Origin: Thermomicrobiaceae bacterium
Lineage (GTDB): Bacteria; Chloroflexota; Chloroflexia; Thermomicrobiales; Thermomicrobiaceae
Direction of reading: 5' to 3'
Assembly (NCBI GenBank): GCA_014874455.1
Contig: JADBJL010000102.1
Span: forward strand, 1-64,000
DNA length: 64,000 nucleotides
Below, piece by piece: positions 39,123 to 47,353 of this stretch (position 1 is the first letter of the stretch; each line of letters starts with the position of its first letter). Position numbers and translations under genes: made by a program. Below the pieces are notes generated by a model, which did no database searches, was not told the DNA's origin, and worked only from the letters and a program-made list of their open reading frames with translations.

Positions 39123-40652
39123 ATGCGGTACGGGTTCGTCATCGACCACCGGAAATGCATCGGTTGCCACGCCTGCACCGTGGCGTGCAAGTCGGAGAAC
39201 GAGGTGCCGCTGGGCGTCTACCGTACCTGGGTGAAGTACATCGAAAAGGGGGCATTCCCTCATACCCGCCGGTACTTCACGGTGCTGCGCTGCAACCACT
39301 GCGATGATGCCCCCTGTGTCACGATCTGCCCCACGAAAGCGCTGTTCCGCCGGCCCGACGGGATCGTCGACTTCGATGCGAGCCGGTGCATCGGCTGCAA
39401 GTCGTGCATGCAGGCCTGCCCCTACGATGCGATCTATATCGACCCGATCACACACACGGCGGCCAAGTGCAACTATTGCAGCCACCGGGTCGACCAGGGG
39501 CTGCTGCCGGCCTGCGTGGTCGTCTGTCCAGAAAAGGCGATCATCGCTGGCGACCTGGACGATCCGACCAGCGAGATCCACCAGCTTGTGGCCCGCGAGC
39601 AGGTGAGCGTCCGCAAGCCCGAGCAGGGTACACGGCCGAAGCTGTTCTACATCGGGGCGGACGACGCCAGCCTGACGCCGGAAGTGCAGACCCGGCAGAA
39701 CGGATACCTCTGGGCCCAGCTCCTGCCGGACGGCCGCCCGGCCGAGGCGACGCGCGGCGACGAGCTGCTTCCCGGCCCGGCGGAGGCGCGGGTCGCCTAC
39801 GACGTCTGGCACCCGAAGCCCTGGGGCTGGAAGGTGGCCAGCTACCTCTGGACGAAATCGATCGCCGCCGGGGTGCTGGGCCTCGCGCCTCCGCTCCTGC
39901 TGCTCGGCCAGGTGGCGCACCGCGCCACCTTCGGGGTCGCAGCGCCGCTCCTCGCGCTCCTCTTCGTCCTGCTCACCGCAGCGCTCCTGGTGTGGGATCT
40001 GAAGCGCCCCGAGCGGTTCTGGTTCCTGCTCGTCAAGCCGAACCCCCGCTCGTGGCTCGTCTGGGGCGGGTACATCCTGGTGCTCTTCGGCCTGCTGGCC
40101 TTCCTCTGGTTCGTCGCTGGCGTGCTCACCACAGTGCCAAGCCTGTTGCTCGTCCTCGGGATACCGGTAGCCGTCGCCGCAGCCGGTTATACCGCCTTCC
40201 TCTTCGGCCAGGCCGAAGGGCGGGATTTCTGGCAGAGCCCGCTGCTGCTGCCACAGCTCCTGGCCCAGGCGGCGGTCGCGGGGGCCAGTGTCCTCTTGTT
40301 CGCCGGTGTCGCCCTGGGCGTGCCGAGCCAGGAGCTCCGGGTACTGGGCATGGCGCTGGTGACCGGACTGGTGGTGCTGGCGTTGCTGGTCGCCGGTGAG
40401 CTGTGGCTCCCGCACGTGAACGCCCATGTCCACAAGACGGTGCGCTTGTTGACCCACGGCCCTTACCGCACCGAATTGCTCATCCTCGGGCTGGGGATCG
40501 GCGTGGTGATGCCGCTGGCAGCGCTCGCCCTCGGTTGGGCGAGCGAGGCGGTGGAGGGGTGGAGCGTGGTCGCCGCGCTCGCCGCGCTGGCAGGCCTGTG
40601 GAGCTACGAGCGGATCTGGGTGAGCGCCGGCCAGGACGTACCGTTGAGCTGA
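39123..40652 (+). CDS. 4Fe-4S ferredoxin subunit fused to NrfD-type membrane subunit (SoeBC/PsrBC-like)
   Basis: Four Cys clusters (CIGCHACTVAC, CNHCDDAPCVTIC, CIGCKSCMQAC, CNYCSHRVDQGLLPACVVVC) followed by multiple TM helices. Confidence 0.88.
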   Translation: MRYGFVIDHRKCIGCHACTVACKSENEVPLGVYRTWVKYIEKGAFPHTRRYFTVLRCNHCDDAPCVTICPTKALFRRPDGIVDFDASRCIGCKSCMQACPYDAIYIDPITHTAAKCNYCSHRVDQGLLPACVVVCPEKAIIAGDLDDPTSEIHQLVAREQVSVRKPEQGTRPKLFYIGADDASLTPEVQTRQNGYLWAQLLPDGRPAEATRGDELLPGPAEARVAYDVWHPKPWGWKVASYLWTKSIAAGVLGLAPPLLLLGQVAHRATFGVAAPLLALLFVLLTAALLVWDLKRPERFWFLLVKPNPRSWLVWGGYILVLFGLLAFLWFVAGVLTTVPSLLLVLGIPVAVAAAGYTAFLFGQAEGRDFWQSPLLLPQLLAQAAVAGASVLLFAGVALGVPSQELRVLGMALVTGLVVLALLVAGELWLPHVNAHVHKTVRLLTHGPYRTELLILGLGIGVVMPLAALALGWASEAVEGWSVVAALAALAGLWSYERIWVSAGQDVPLS

Positions 40653-40670
40653 GCGAGGAGGGGACAGCGC

Positions 40671-43586
40671 ATGGAGACGGTGACCCAGACCACGTCGCCG
40701 GCCGCAGCGCAACGAGCGGTGACCGAACCGTTCTCGCCCGAGCGCACCAGCGGCCTGGCCTCTTTCCCCCCACCGGAGCGCTGGAACGACTGGGAAGAGC
40801 GCGGGCCCGACGGCCGCCAGCGCCGCTACATGCTCATCCCGACCGTGTGCTTCAACTGCGAGGCGGCCTGTGGCCTCCTCGCCTACGTCGACCGTGACAC
40901 GCTGGACATCCGCAAGCTGGAGGGCCACCCGCTGCACCCTGGCAGCCGCGGCCGCAACTGCGCCAAGGGGCCGGCCACGATCAACCAGGTGAAGGATCCG
41001 GAGCGAATCCTCTACCCGTTGCGCCGCGTCGGCCCGCGCGGCTCGGGCCAGTGGGAACGGGTGTCCTGGGACGCCGTGCTCGACGATATCGCCGGACGCA
41101 TCAGGCAGGCGCTCCTCGAGGGGCGGCACAACGAGGTGATGTACCACGTTGGGCGTCCCGGCGAGGACGGGTTCATGGAGCGGGTGCTCTGGTCGTGGGG
41201 CGTCGACGGGCACAACTCGCACACCAACGTCTGCTCCTCCGGCGGCCGCTTCGGCTACGCCGTCTGGATGGGGGCCGACCGCCCATCCCCGGATCATGCC
41301 AACGCCCGCTTTATCTTGCTCGTGAGCGCGCACCTGGAGAGCGGGCACTATTTCAACCCCCATGCCCAGCGGATCATCGAAGCCAAGATGCGGGGAGCCA
41401 AGCTGGCCGTGCTCGACCCCCGGCTGTCGAACACGGCCTCGATGGCAGACTACTGGCTCCCGGCAGCCCCGGGCACCGATGCGCTCGTGCTCCTCGCGAT
41501 GGCCAACGTGCTGATCCAGGAAGACCTCTTCGACCGCGAGTTCGTCCGGCGGTGGACGAACTGGGACGAGTACCTGCGCGTGCTCTACCCCGACCGGCCG
41601 CAGACCTTCGAGACGTTCGTGGCGCTGCTCAAGGAGACGTACAGCCGGTATTCGCCGGAACTGGCCGAGCGCGAGAGCGGTGTGCCGGCGAGGACGATTC
41701 GGGAGATCGCGCGGCAGATCGCGGCGGCAGCTCCAGCGGTCTCGACCCACAACTGGCGCGCGGGCGCCGCAGCCCACCTGGGTGGCTGGTCGATCCCGCG
41801 CGCGCTCTTCTTCCTGAACGTCCTCACCGGCAGCGTCGGTACACCGGGAGGCACCCAGCCGAACGTCTGGGACAAGCACGTGCCGCGCCCGTTCAAGGAG
41901 CCTCCGCGCCAGAAGGTGTGGAACGAGCTCACCTGGCCGCGCGAGTACCCGCTCGCCCACCACGAGATGAGCTTCCTGCTCCCTCACTTCCTCAAAGAGG
42001 GGCGCGGCAAGCTCGCCGTCTACTTCACCCGCGTCTACAACCCCGTCTGGACAAACCCGGATGGGCTTACCTGGATCGAGGTGCTCCAGGACGAATCGCT
42101 CATCGAGCTGCACGCCTGCCTCACCCCGACCTGGAGCGAGACGGCCTGGTACGCCGACTACGTCCTCCCGATGGGGCACGCGCCGGAGCGGCACGACACG
42201 CACTCCTACGAGACGCATGCCGCCCGCTGGCTCGGGTTCCGGCAGCCGGTGCTGCGGGTGGCGCGGGAGAAGCTGGGGCAGCCGGTCGAGCGTACCTACG
42301 AGGCGAACCCCGGCGAAGTCTGGGAAGAAAACGAGTTCTGGATCGAGCTGTCCTGGCGCGTGGATCCGGACGGCGCGCTCGGAATCAAGCCGTACTATGA
42401 GTCGCCCTACCGCCCGGGGGAACGAGTGACGGTCGACGAGTACTACCGCTGGATCTTCGAGCATTCGGTGCCCGGCTTGCCGGAAGCAGCGGCGCGGGAG
42501 GGGCTCACACCGCTCGAGTACATGCGCACCTACGGCGCGTTCGAACTGGAGAAGCAGCGCTACCGGCAGTACGAAGACCCCGTGCCGCCGGAGGAGATGG
42601 CCCAGGCCTGGATCGATCCGGAGAGCGGGCGCATCTGGACGACGGCGCCAGCACCGCACAGCCCCAACATCGTCCCGGTACCGGGTGAACCGCCGGGGCC
42701 GCGTGGCCGCTGGGCGGGCGTGCTGGTCGACGGTGAGCCGAAGCGAGGGTTCCCGACCCCTTCCGGGAAGCTGGAGTTCTTCTCGCGCACGCTCTACGAA
42801 TGGGGCTGGCCTGAGTACGCCATCCCCTGCACCATTGAGAGCCATGTCGATCCCGCGCGGATCGATCGCGCCAGGGGAGAGATGGTGCTCCTGCCCAACT
42901 TCCGCGTGCCGACACTGATCCACACCCGCTCGAACAACGCCAAGTGGCTCAACGAGTTGACCCACTCGAATCCCCTCTGGCTCCACCCTAGCGATGCTGA
43001 GCGCATCGGCGTGCGCACCGGCGACCTGGTACGGGTCGAGACCGAGATCGGCTACTTCGTCGACCGCGTGTGGGTGACCGAGGCGATCCGGCCGGGGGTG
43101 GCCGCCTGCTCGCACCACCTCGGCCGCTGGCGACTGGCCGAGGGGCAGGGGAACGAGCGCTGGTCGTCGGCACTGGTGGAGTTCGAGCGGCTGCCAGATG
43201 GGCGCTACCGCCTGCGCCAGAAGCACGGTGTGGCGCCGTTCGAGAGCAGCGATCCCGACTCGCGGCTGGTGTTCTGGAGCGATGCCGGGGTGCACCAGAA
43301 CCTCACCTTCCCGGTACAGCCGGATCCAGTCAGCGGGCAGCACTGCTGGCACCAGAAGGTGCGGGTCGTGAAGGCGGAACCAGGCGACCGCTACGGAGAC
43401 GTCGTGGTCGACCCCCAGCGCTCGATGGAGGTCTATCGCCGCTGGCTGAGGCTGACGCGACCGGCTCCCGGCCCTGGAGGGTTGCGGCGCCCGCGCTGGC
43501 TGCTTCGTCCCTACAAGCCCGACCCGAGCGCCTACGCGATCGATAGCCCGACCGGCCGAGGCGAGCAGCGCGCACGGAGCGGCTGA
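40671..43586 (+). CDS. Molybdopterin oxidoreductase catalytic subunit (SoeA/PsrA-like, no evident Tat signal)
   Basis: CFNCEAACGLLAYVD...GRNCAKG 4Fe-4S motif, NVCSSGGRFGYAVWMGADRP, MoCo-binding C-terminal region. Confidence 0.9.
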   Translation: METVTQTTSPAAAQRAVTEPFSPERTSGLASFPPPERWNDWEERGPDGRQRRYMLIPTVCFNCEAACGLLAYVDRDTLDIRKLEGHPLHPGSRGRNCAKGPATINQVKDPERILYPLRRVGPRGSGQWERVSWDAVLDDIAGRIRQALLEGRHNEVMYHVGRPGEDGFMERVLWSWGVDGHNSHTNVCSSGGRFGYAVWMGADRPSPDHANARFILLVSAHLESGHYFNPHAQRIIEAKMRGAKLAVLDPRLSNTASMADYWLPAAPGTDALVLLAMANVLIQEDLFDREFVRRWTNWDEYLRVLYPDRPQTFETFVALLKETYSRYSPELAERESGVPARTIREIARQIAAAAPAVSTHNWRAGAAAHLGGWSIPRALFFLNVLTGSVGTPGGTQPNVWDKHVPRPFKEPPRQKVWNELTWPREYPLAHHEMSFLLPHFLKEGRGKLAVYFTRVYNPVWTNPDGLTWIEVLQDESLIELHACLTPTWSETAWYADYVLPMGHAPERHDTHSYETHAARWLGFRQPVLRVAREKLGQPVERTYEANPGEVWEENEFWIELSWRVDPDGALGIKPYYESPYRPGERVTVDEYYRWIFEHSVPGLPEAAAREGLTPLEYMRTYGAFELEKQRYRQYEDPVPPEEMAQAWIDPESGRIWTTAPAPHSPNIVPVPGEPPGPRGRWAGVLVDGEPKRGFPTPSGKLEFFSRTLYEWGWPEYAIPCTIESHVDPARIDRARGEMVLLPNFRVPTLIHTRSNNAKWLNELTHSNPLWLHPSDAERIGVRTGDLVRVETEIGYFVDRVWVTEAIRPGVAACSHHLGRWRLAEGQGNERWSSALVEFERLPDGRYRLRQKHGVAPFESSDPDSRLVFWSDAGVHQNLTFPVQPDPVSGQHCWHQKVRVVKAEPGDRYGDVVVDPQRSMEVYRRWLRLTRPAPGPGGLRRPRWLLRPYKPDPSAYAIDSPTGRGEQRARSG

Positions 43587-43653
43587 ACGGCCACGTACCC
43601 ATTCCCAGCGGTTGTGCTCCACCGCGCGGCATCAGATAGCCCGTCTGCCGCCG

Positions 43654-43682
43654 TTGACATGCGGCGCGGACGGTCGTAGCGT
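43654..43682 (+). promoter_or_regulatory. Putative sigma70-type promoter of the amidohydrolase gene
   Basis: TTGACA - 17 bp - TAGCGT. Confidence 0.45.
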
Positions 43683-43724
43683 GCTGGTGGGAAGCGCACC
43701 GCGCGAATAAGAGGGGGACGGGCT

Positions 43725-45314
43725 GTGAGTGGAGCCGATCTCGCGCTGGTCAACGGCCGGCTGCTGACGATGGATCCGCAGCGGCCACGGGCGGAGGCAG
43801 CGCTGGTGCGCCACGGGCGGATCGTGCTGGTCGGCTCGACGCAAGACGTGCTCGAGGCGCGCGGCGACGCGCCGGCCTTCGACTGTGGCGGCCGGACGGT
43901 CGTCCCCGGCTTCATCGACGGCCACGCGCACTTCGAGATGACCTGCTGCGCGCTCACCCACTGCCTCTCGCTCACGACCCCACCCTACACCAGCCTGGCG
44001 GCGCTCGCCGACGCCATCTTCGAGCGCGCCAGCGCCACCCCGCCAGGCGAGTGGATCATCGTGCGCTGCTCGTTCAACCTCTACACCCGCGTGGCGGAGC
44101 GGCGGCTGCTCACGCGCCAGGAACTCGACGCGATCTCGGATCAGCACCCGATCGCAGTGCTCTCCTCGCTCCACGTCGCCATGCTGAACACCCGCGCGCT
44201 GCGGGAGCTGGGGCTGTGGGACAGCCCGCCGCCGAAGGGAGTGGTACTTCACCGGGCCGAAGACGGCACGCCGACCGGCGTCGTGACCGAGGTCTGGGAT
44301 CGGCTGCCGCCGTTCACAGTCGAGCAGGTCAAGACGGCCATTCGGCGGAAGGGTACCGAGCTCTTCCTAGCCAACGGCGTGACGACGATCCACGACCTGC
44401 CGTTCTCCGCCGAGGACGTGCGTGCGATACAAGAGCTCCAGGCCTCGGGGGAGCTCCCGCTCCGGTTGCGGCTGTACTACCACGTCCCGCACCAGATCGA
44501 GCTCGAGAGCGTGCTGGCGCTGGGCCTTGCACCCGGCTTCGGGAACGATCAACTGCGCTATGGCGGGGTGAAGATCTTCGTGGACGGGGTCGGCCACGAC
44601 GGCTACGGCAACCGCCTCTATGACCTGAAGTGGGAGCCGGAGGAGCTGGTCGAGTTCATCTGCCGGGCGCATGCTGGTGGGCAGCAGCTCTGGATGCATG
44701 TCTGCTCGCAGCCCGCGATCCGGCTCGTGGCCGAGGCAGTGGCGGAGGCCCTGCGCCGCCATCCGGCGCCGCACCGCCACCGGATCGAGCATGCAGCCGA
44801 CTACCTGGAGGCAGACGACGATATCGAGCGGCTGCGTGAGCTGGGCGTGCTGGTCGTGACCACGCCGGCCTTCATCTACGCGCAGGGTGATGTGCTGGGG
44901 CAGCCCGGCTCCCAGCGCTGGCCGCGACCGTTCCGGCTGCGCACGCTGGTCGAGCGTGGCTTCAAGGTCGTCGGCTCCAGCGACTCGACCGGCTCGATTC
45001 CGGACGGCATCGCGCCGCTGTTCAACATCGCCTGCGCCGTCACGCGCCGGACACTGGCAGGCCGGCGGTACGGGCCGGAGGAGGCACTCAGCGTGGAAGA
45101 CGCGCTGCGGCTGTTTACAGTCTGGCCGGCCTACGGTGCCTTCGAGGAGCAGGACAAAGGCTCTATTGCGCCGGGCAAGCTCGGCGACTTCGCCGTGCTC
45201 TCGGGCGACCCGACGACTGTCGAGCCGGAGGCGCTGTTCGAGCTGCGCGTCGAGGCGACGGTGATCGGCGGCGAGGTCGTCTGGACTCGCTCGTTCTCTG
45301 ACACCGGCGGGTAG
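43725..45314 (+). CDS. Amidohydrolase (YtcJ-like)
   Basis: VVPGFIDGHAHFEMT, HRHRIEHAADYLE, GSIAPGKLGDFAVLSGDP. Confidence 0.9.
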   Translation: MSGADLALVNGRLLTMDPQRPRAEAALVRHGRIVLVGSTQDVLEARGDAPAFDCGGRTVVPGFIDGHAHFEMTCCALTHCLSLTTPPYTSLAALADAIFERASATPPGEWIIVRCSFNLYTRVAERRLLTRQELDAISDQHPIAVLSSLHVAMLNTRALRELGLWDSPPPKGVVLHRAEDGTPTGVVTEVWDRLPPFTVEQVKTAIRRKGTELFLANGVTTIHDLPFSAEDVRAIQELQASGELPLRLRLYYHVPHQIELESVLALGLAPGFGNDQLRYGGVKIFVDGVGHDGYGNRLYDLKWEPEELVEFICRAHAGGQQLWMHVCSQPAIRLVAEAVAEALRRHPAPHRHRIEHAADYLEADDDIERLRELGVLVVTTPAFIYAQGDVLGQPGSQRWPRPFRLRTLVERGFKVVGSSDSTGSIPDGIAPLFNIACAVTRRTLAGRRYGPEEALSVEDALRLFTVWPAYGAFEEQDKGSIAPGKLGDFAVLSGDPTTVEPEALFELRVEATVIGGEVVWTRSFSDTGG

Positions 45315-45507
45315 CAGTTCGACCCGGCTCAAGGCTGTCCGCTGCCGCTCGTCGTCGAGGTGCGCATCCACCTGGCTGGCGCTTCCCTCGGCGCAGGACG
45401 GATGAGGGCGCCCGTAAGCCTGACCGCCGTTCGGCCCTCGATCTGTGCGGATCGGCACCCTGTGGTAGAAATGACGCGGACTGCGGCAGCGCGGAGGAGG
45501 GACGAGG

Positions 45508-45726
45508 ATGGGGTACTGTCCACGCTGCGGCGAGAATCCTCCCTGGGGCACCAGGGCCGCAGCGACTGCCGCCCGCCAGCGGCGGCCGGTGCGCATCCCG
45601 CTGGATTCGCGGATCGTGACGTTGCCGCCGGGTCTCCAGGACGGCGACCGGGTGCGCTACGCGGGCGTGGTGTTCGAAGTGCGCCGCGCCGGAGAGGTCA
45701 TCGAGCTCCACCTCGTCGGGCGGTGA
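45508..45726 (+). CDS. Small zinc-ribbon protein
   Basis: MGYCPRCGENPPWG...RIPLDSRIVTLPPGLQDGDRVRYAG (DnaJ-C-like turn). Confidence 0.65.
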   Translation: MGYCPRCGENPPWGTRAAATAARQRRPVRIPLDSRIVTLPPGLQDGDRVRYAGVVFEVRRAGEVIELHLVGR

Positions 45727-45745
45727 CCCGGCCAGAGCGCGAACG

Positions 45746-45779
45746 AAAACCGCCCCGGTCTCGATGGGCCGGGGCGGTT
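45746..45779 (-). terminator. Rho-independent terminator of ssrA
   Basis: Minus strand: AACCGCCCCGGCCCATCGAGACCGGGGCGGTTTT. Confidence 0.85.
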
Positions 45780-45787
45780 GCTGCTAG

Positions 45788-46141
45788 TGGAGATGGGGGG
45801 AGTCGAACCCCCGTCCAGAGCGTTCGGCCAAGGATCTCCTACAGGCTTAGTCGGTGCTTTGGCTCTCGCTGGCGATCCCCCACCGACAGGGTCTCGCGCG
45901 GCTCAGCCGGATTAGTCTTAGGCCAGCCCGCACCGGCGCTTGGACTAGCTGCACCCTCGGCTGTGCGACGCCCGCTCCGAACCCGCCAGGGAAAGGTTCG
46001 GGCAGACGTGACCGCGTCTTACTTACGCGGCCAGAGCGAGTTCGCGCTCGCCAGTTACTTGGTTGCCCCTTTTAACGAGTCCCGGGGCGACCTCGGCCTG
46101 CAATCCCTGCACCTACGGCCCTGTCGAAACCGGTCATCCCC
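45788..46141 (-). ncRNA. ssrA: tmRNA
   Basis: 5' GGGGATGACCGGTTTCGACAGGGCC; 3' GACGGGGGTTCGACTCCCCCCATCTCCA; tag reading frame GNQVTGERELALAA-stop. Confidence 0.96.
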
Positions 46142-46433
46142 TCGACAGTAGCCCTGGTGAGCGCACAGATCAGTATACACCAGGCGTTCGGACGGCGCAA
46201 GCGTGGCTACCGGCATGCCCAGCGAGCGCTGCGCCGTCCTGGCCAAACCCGTGCCCGGGAATCTGCCGGTTTCGGCCGTCCATGGCCACCCGGCCGTCGC
46301 ACCTGATCCCTCATTGCCCCGAAGAAGGTGACGTGCTGGAAGGCATCACCCCCGAAGTGCCGCACAGCAACGTCGCGGCATCATGAAGCCGATCACGCTG
46401 CTCAGGTCGCGGCGCCGGCCACCTGTCCCGCTG

Positions 46434-46463
46434 TTGACACGCGCACCCGAAAGCTCATATACT
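46434..46463 (+). promoter_or_regulatory. Putative promoter
   Basis: TTGACA - 18 bp - TATACT. Confidence 0.5.
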
Positions 46464-46504
46464 GTCGACAGACGAGCGATCGATGAGCGAATGAGGGGGT
46501 CAGG

Positions 46505-46521
46505 TTAACATTTTCTTAACA
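46505..46521 (+). promoter_or_regulatory. PhoP-box-like direct repeat
   Basis: TTAACA-ttttc-TTAACA (11-bp period), about 20 bp upstream of a CATACT -10 candidate. Confidence 0.5.
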
Positions 46522-46661
46522 ACTGGCTCCCGCGCAATGTGCATACTCGACCGCTATCAACCTGCCGATATTGCGCCCGGCAGCGGGACAGTCCTTGAAC
46601 CAACCATCAGCATCCAGTCGGAGACGAGTGGGGAACCTCGACACACGATCAAGGGAGGCTC

Positions 46662-46895
46662 GTGGTGTTCGAACTCGACGACTATATCGAGGCAGAGACG
46701 GCGGTCGCCGTCGTTGCGACCGCTCTCATGCTCTCACCGCGTGCCCGGCGCGTCGTCCGCCGTGGCCTCGTCTACGGCCTAGCCGGCGTCCTCACCGCCG
46801 TCGAGGCCGGGCGAACCCTGGCTCGGGGTGCCCAGGCGGGCTTCTCCGCGGCCGTCTCGCGTGCCCGTCAGGCGCCGACCGTGGGCGCCAACTGA
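46662..46895 (+). CDS. Small membrane-associated protein (DUF5132/DUF1490-like) next to P-type ATPase
   Basis: GTG start; EAETAVAVVATALMLSPRARRVVRRGLVYGLAGVLTAVEAGRTLARGAQAGF. Confidence 0.6.
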   Translation: MVFELDDYIEAETAVAVVATALMLSPRARRVVRRGLVYGLAGVLTAVEAGRTLARGAQAGFSAAVSRARQAPTVGAN

Positions 46896-46927
46896 CCCTG
46901 GAGGAGGCCGTGCGGGGGAAACACGAC

Positions 46928-47329
46928 ATGCTACCAGAGCAGGCTGCGCACGACGAGCCATCGAACTCGGCTCCACCCGACGCAGGCGGGCACCGCTCAA
47001 GACAGCGCCCGAGCCGAGCGTCGTCGGCAAGCAGCGAGCCTACGGGACACGCTGCGGAATCAGCGGTTGAGACCCGAGAGGCGGCATCGAAGGCAGAGTC
47101 CAACGGCGGATCGGTCACTCCACCTCCAGCCACAGTCCTGCAAGCGGAGCGCCTGCTCGATGAGGCGTTGGTGTGGGGCGCGGCGTTCGGCACGGTACTC
47201 ACCCGGCGGGCTCGCCGGCTCCTGGCCCGGGCTCGCGAAGAAGTAGAAGATCTCTTCGCCGAAGCTGAAGCGACCCGCAGCCGGTGGCGTGGCCAGCTCG
47301 GCCAGCGGCACTCCGAGCAGGAACACTAA
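46928..47329 (+). CDS. Hypothetical protein, P-type ATPase-associated
   Basis: ORF from ATG at 46928 ending 25 nt before the ATPase; amphipathic C-terminus. Confidence 0.6.
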   Translation: MLPEQAAHDEPSNSAPPDAGGHRSRQRPSRASSASSEPTGHAAESAVETREAASKAESNGGSVTPPPATVLQAERLLDEALVWGAAFGTVLTRRARRLLARAREEVEDLFAEAEATRSRWRGQLGQRHSEQEH

Positions 47330-47353
47330 CCCGCAACCGAGGCACGTAGCATC

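Noticed and set aside
39069-43622. 1517-aa minus-strand ORF antisense to the Fe-S/NrfD and molybdopterin genes
   Set aside because: Low-complexity Arg/Ala/Pro/Gly/His-rich translation typical of antisense ORFs in GC-rich DNA; the plus-strand genes carry clear family motifs.
45781-45830. tRNA-like T-arm GTCGAACCCCCGTCC as a separate tRNA gene
   Set aside because: It is the 3' tRNA-like end of the tmRNA; the 5' GGGGATGACC end and tag frame are found 350 nt away.
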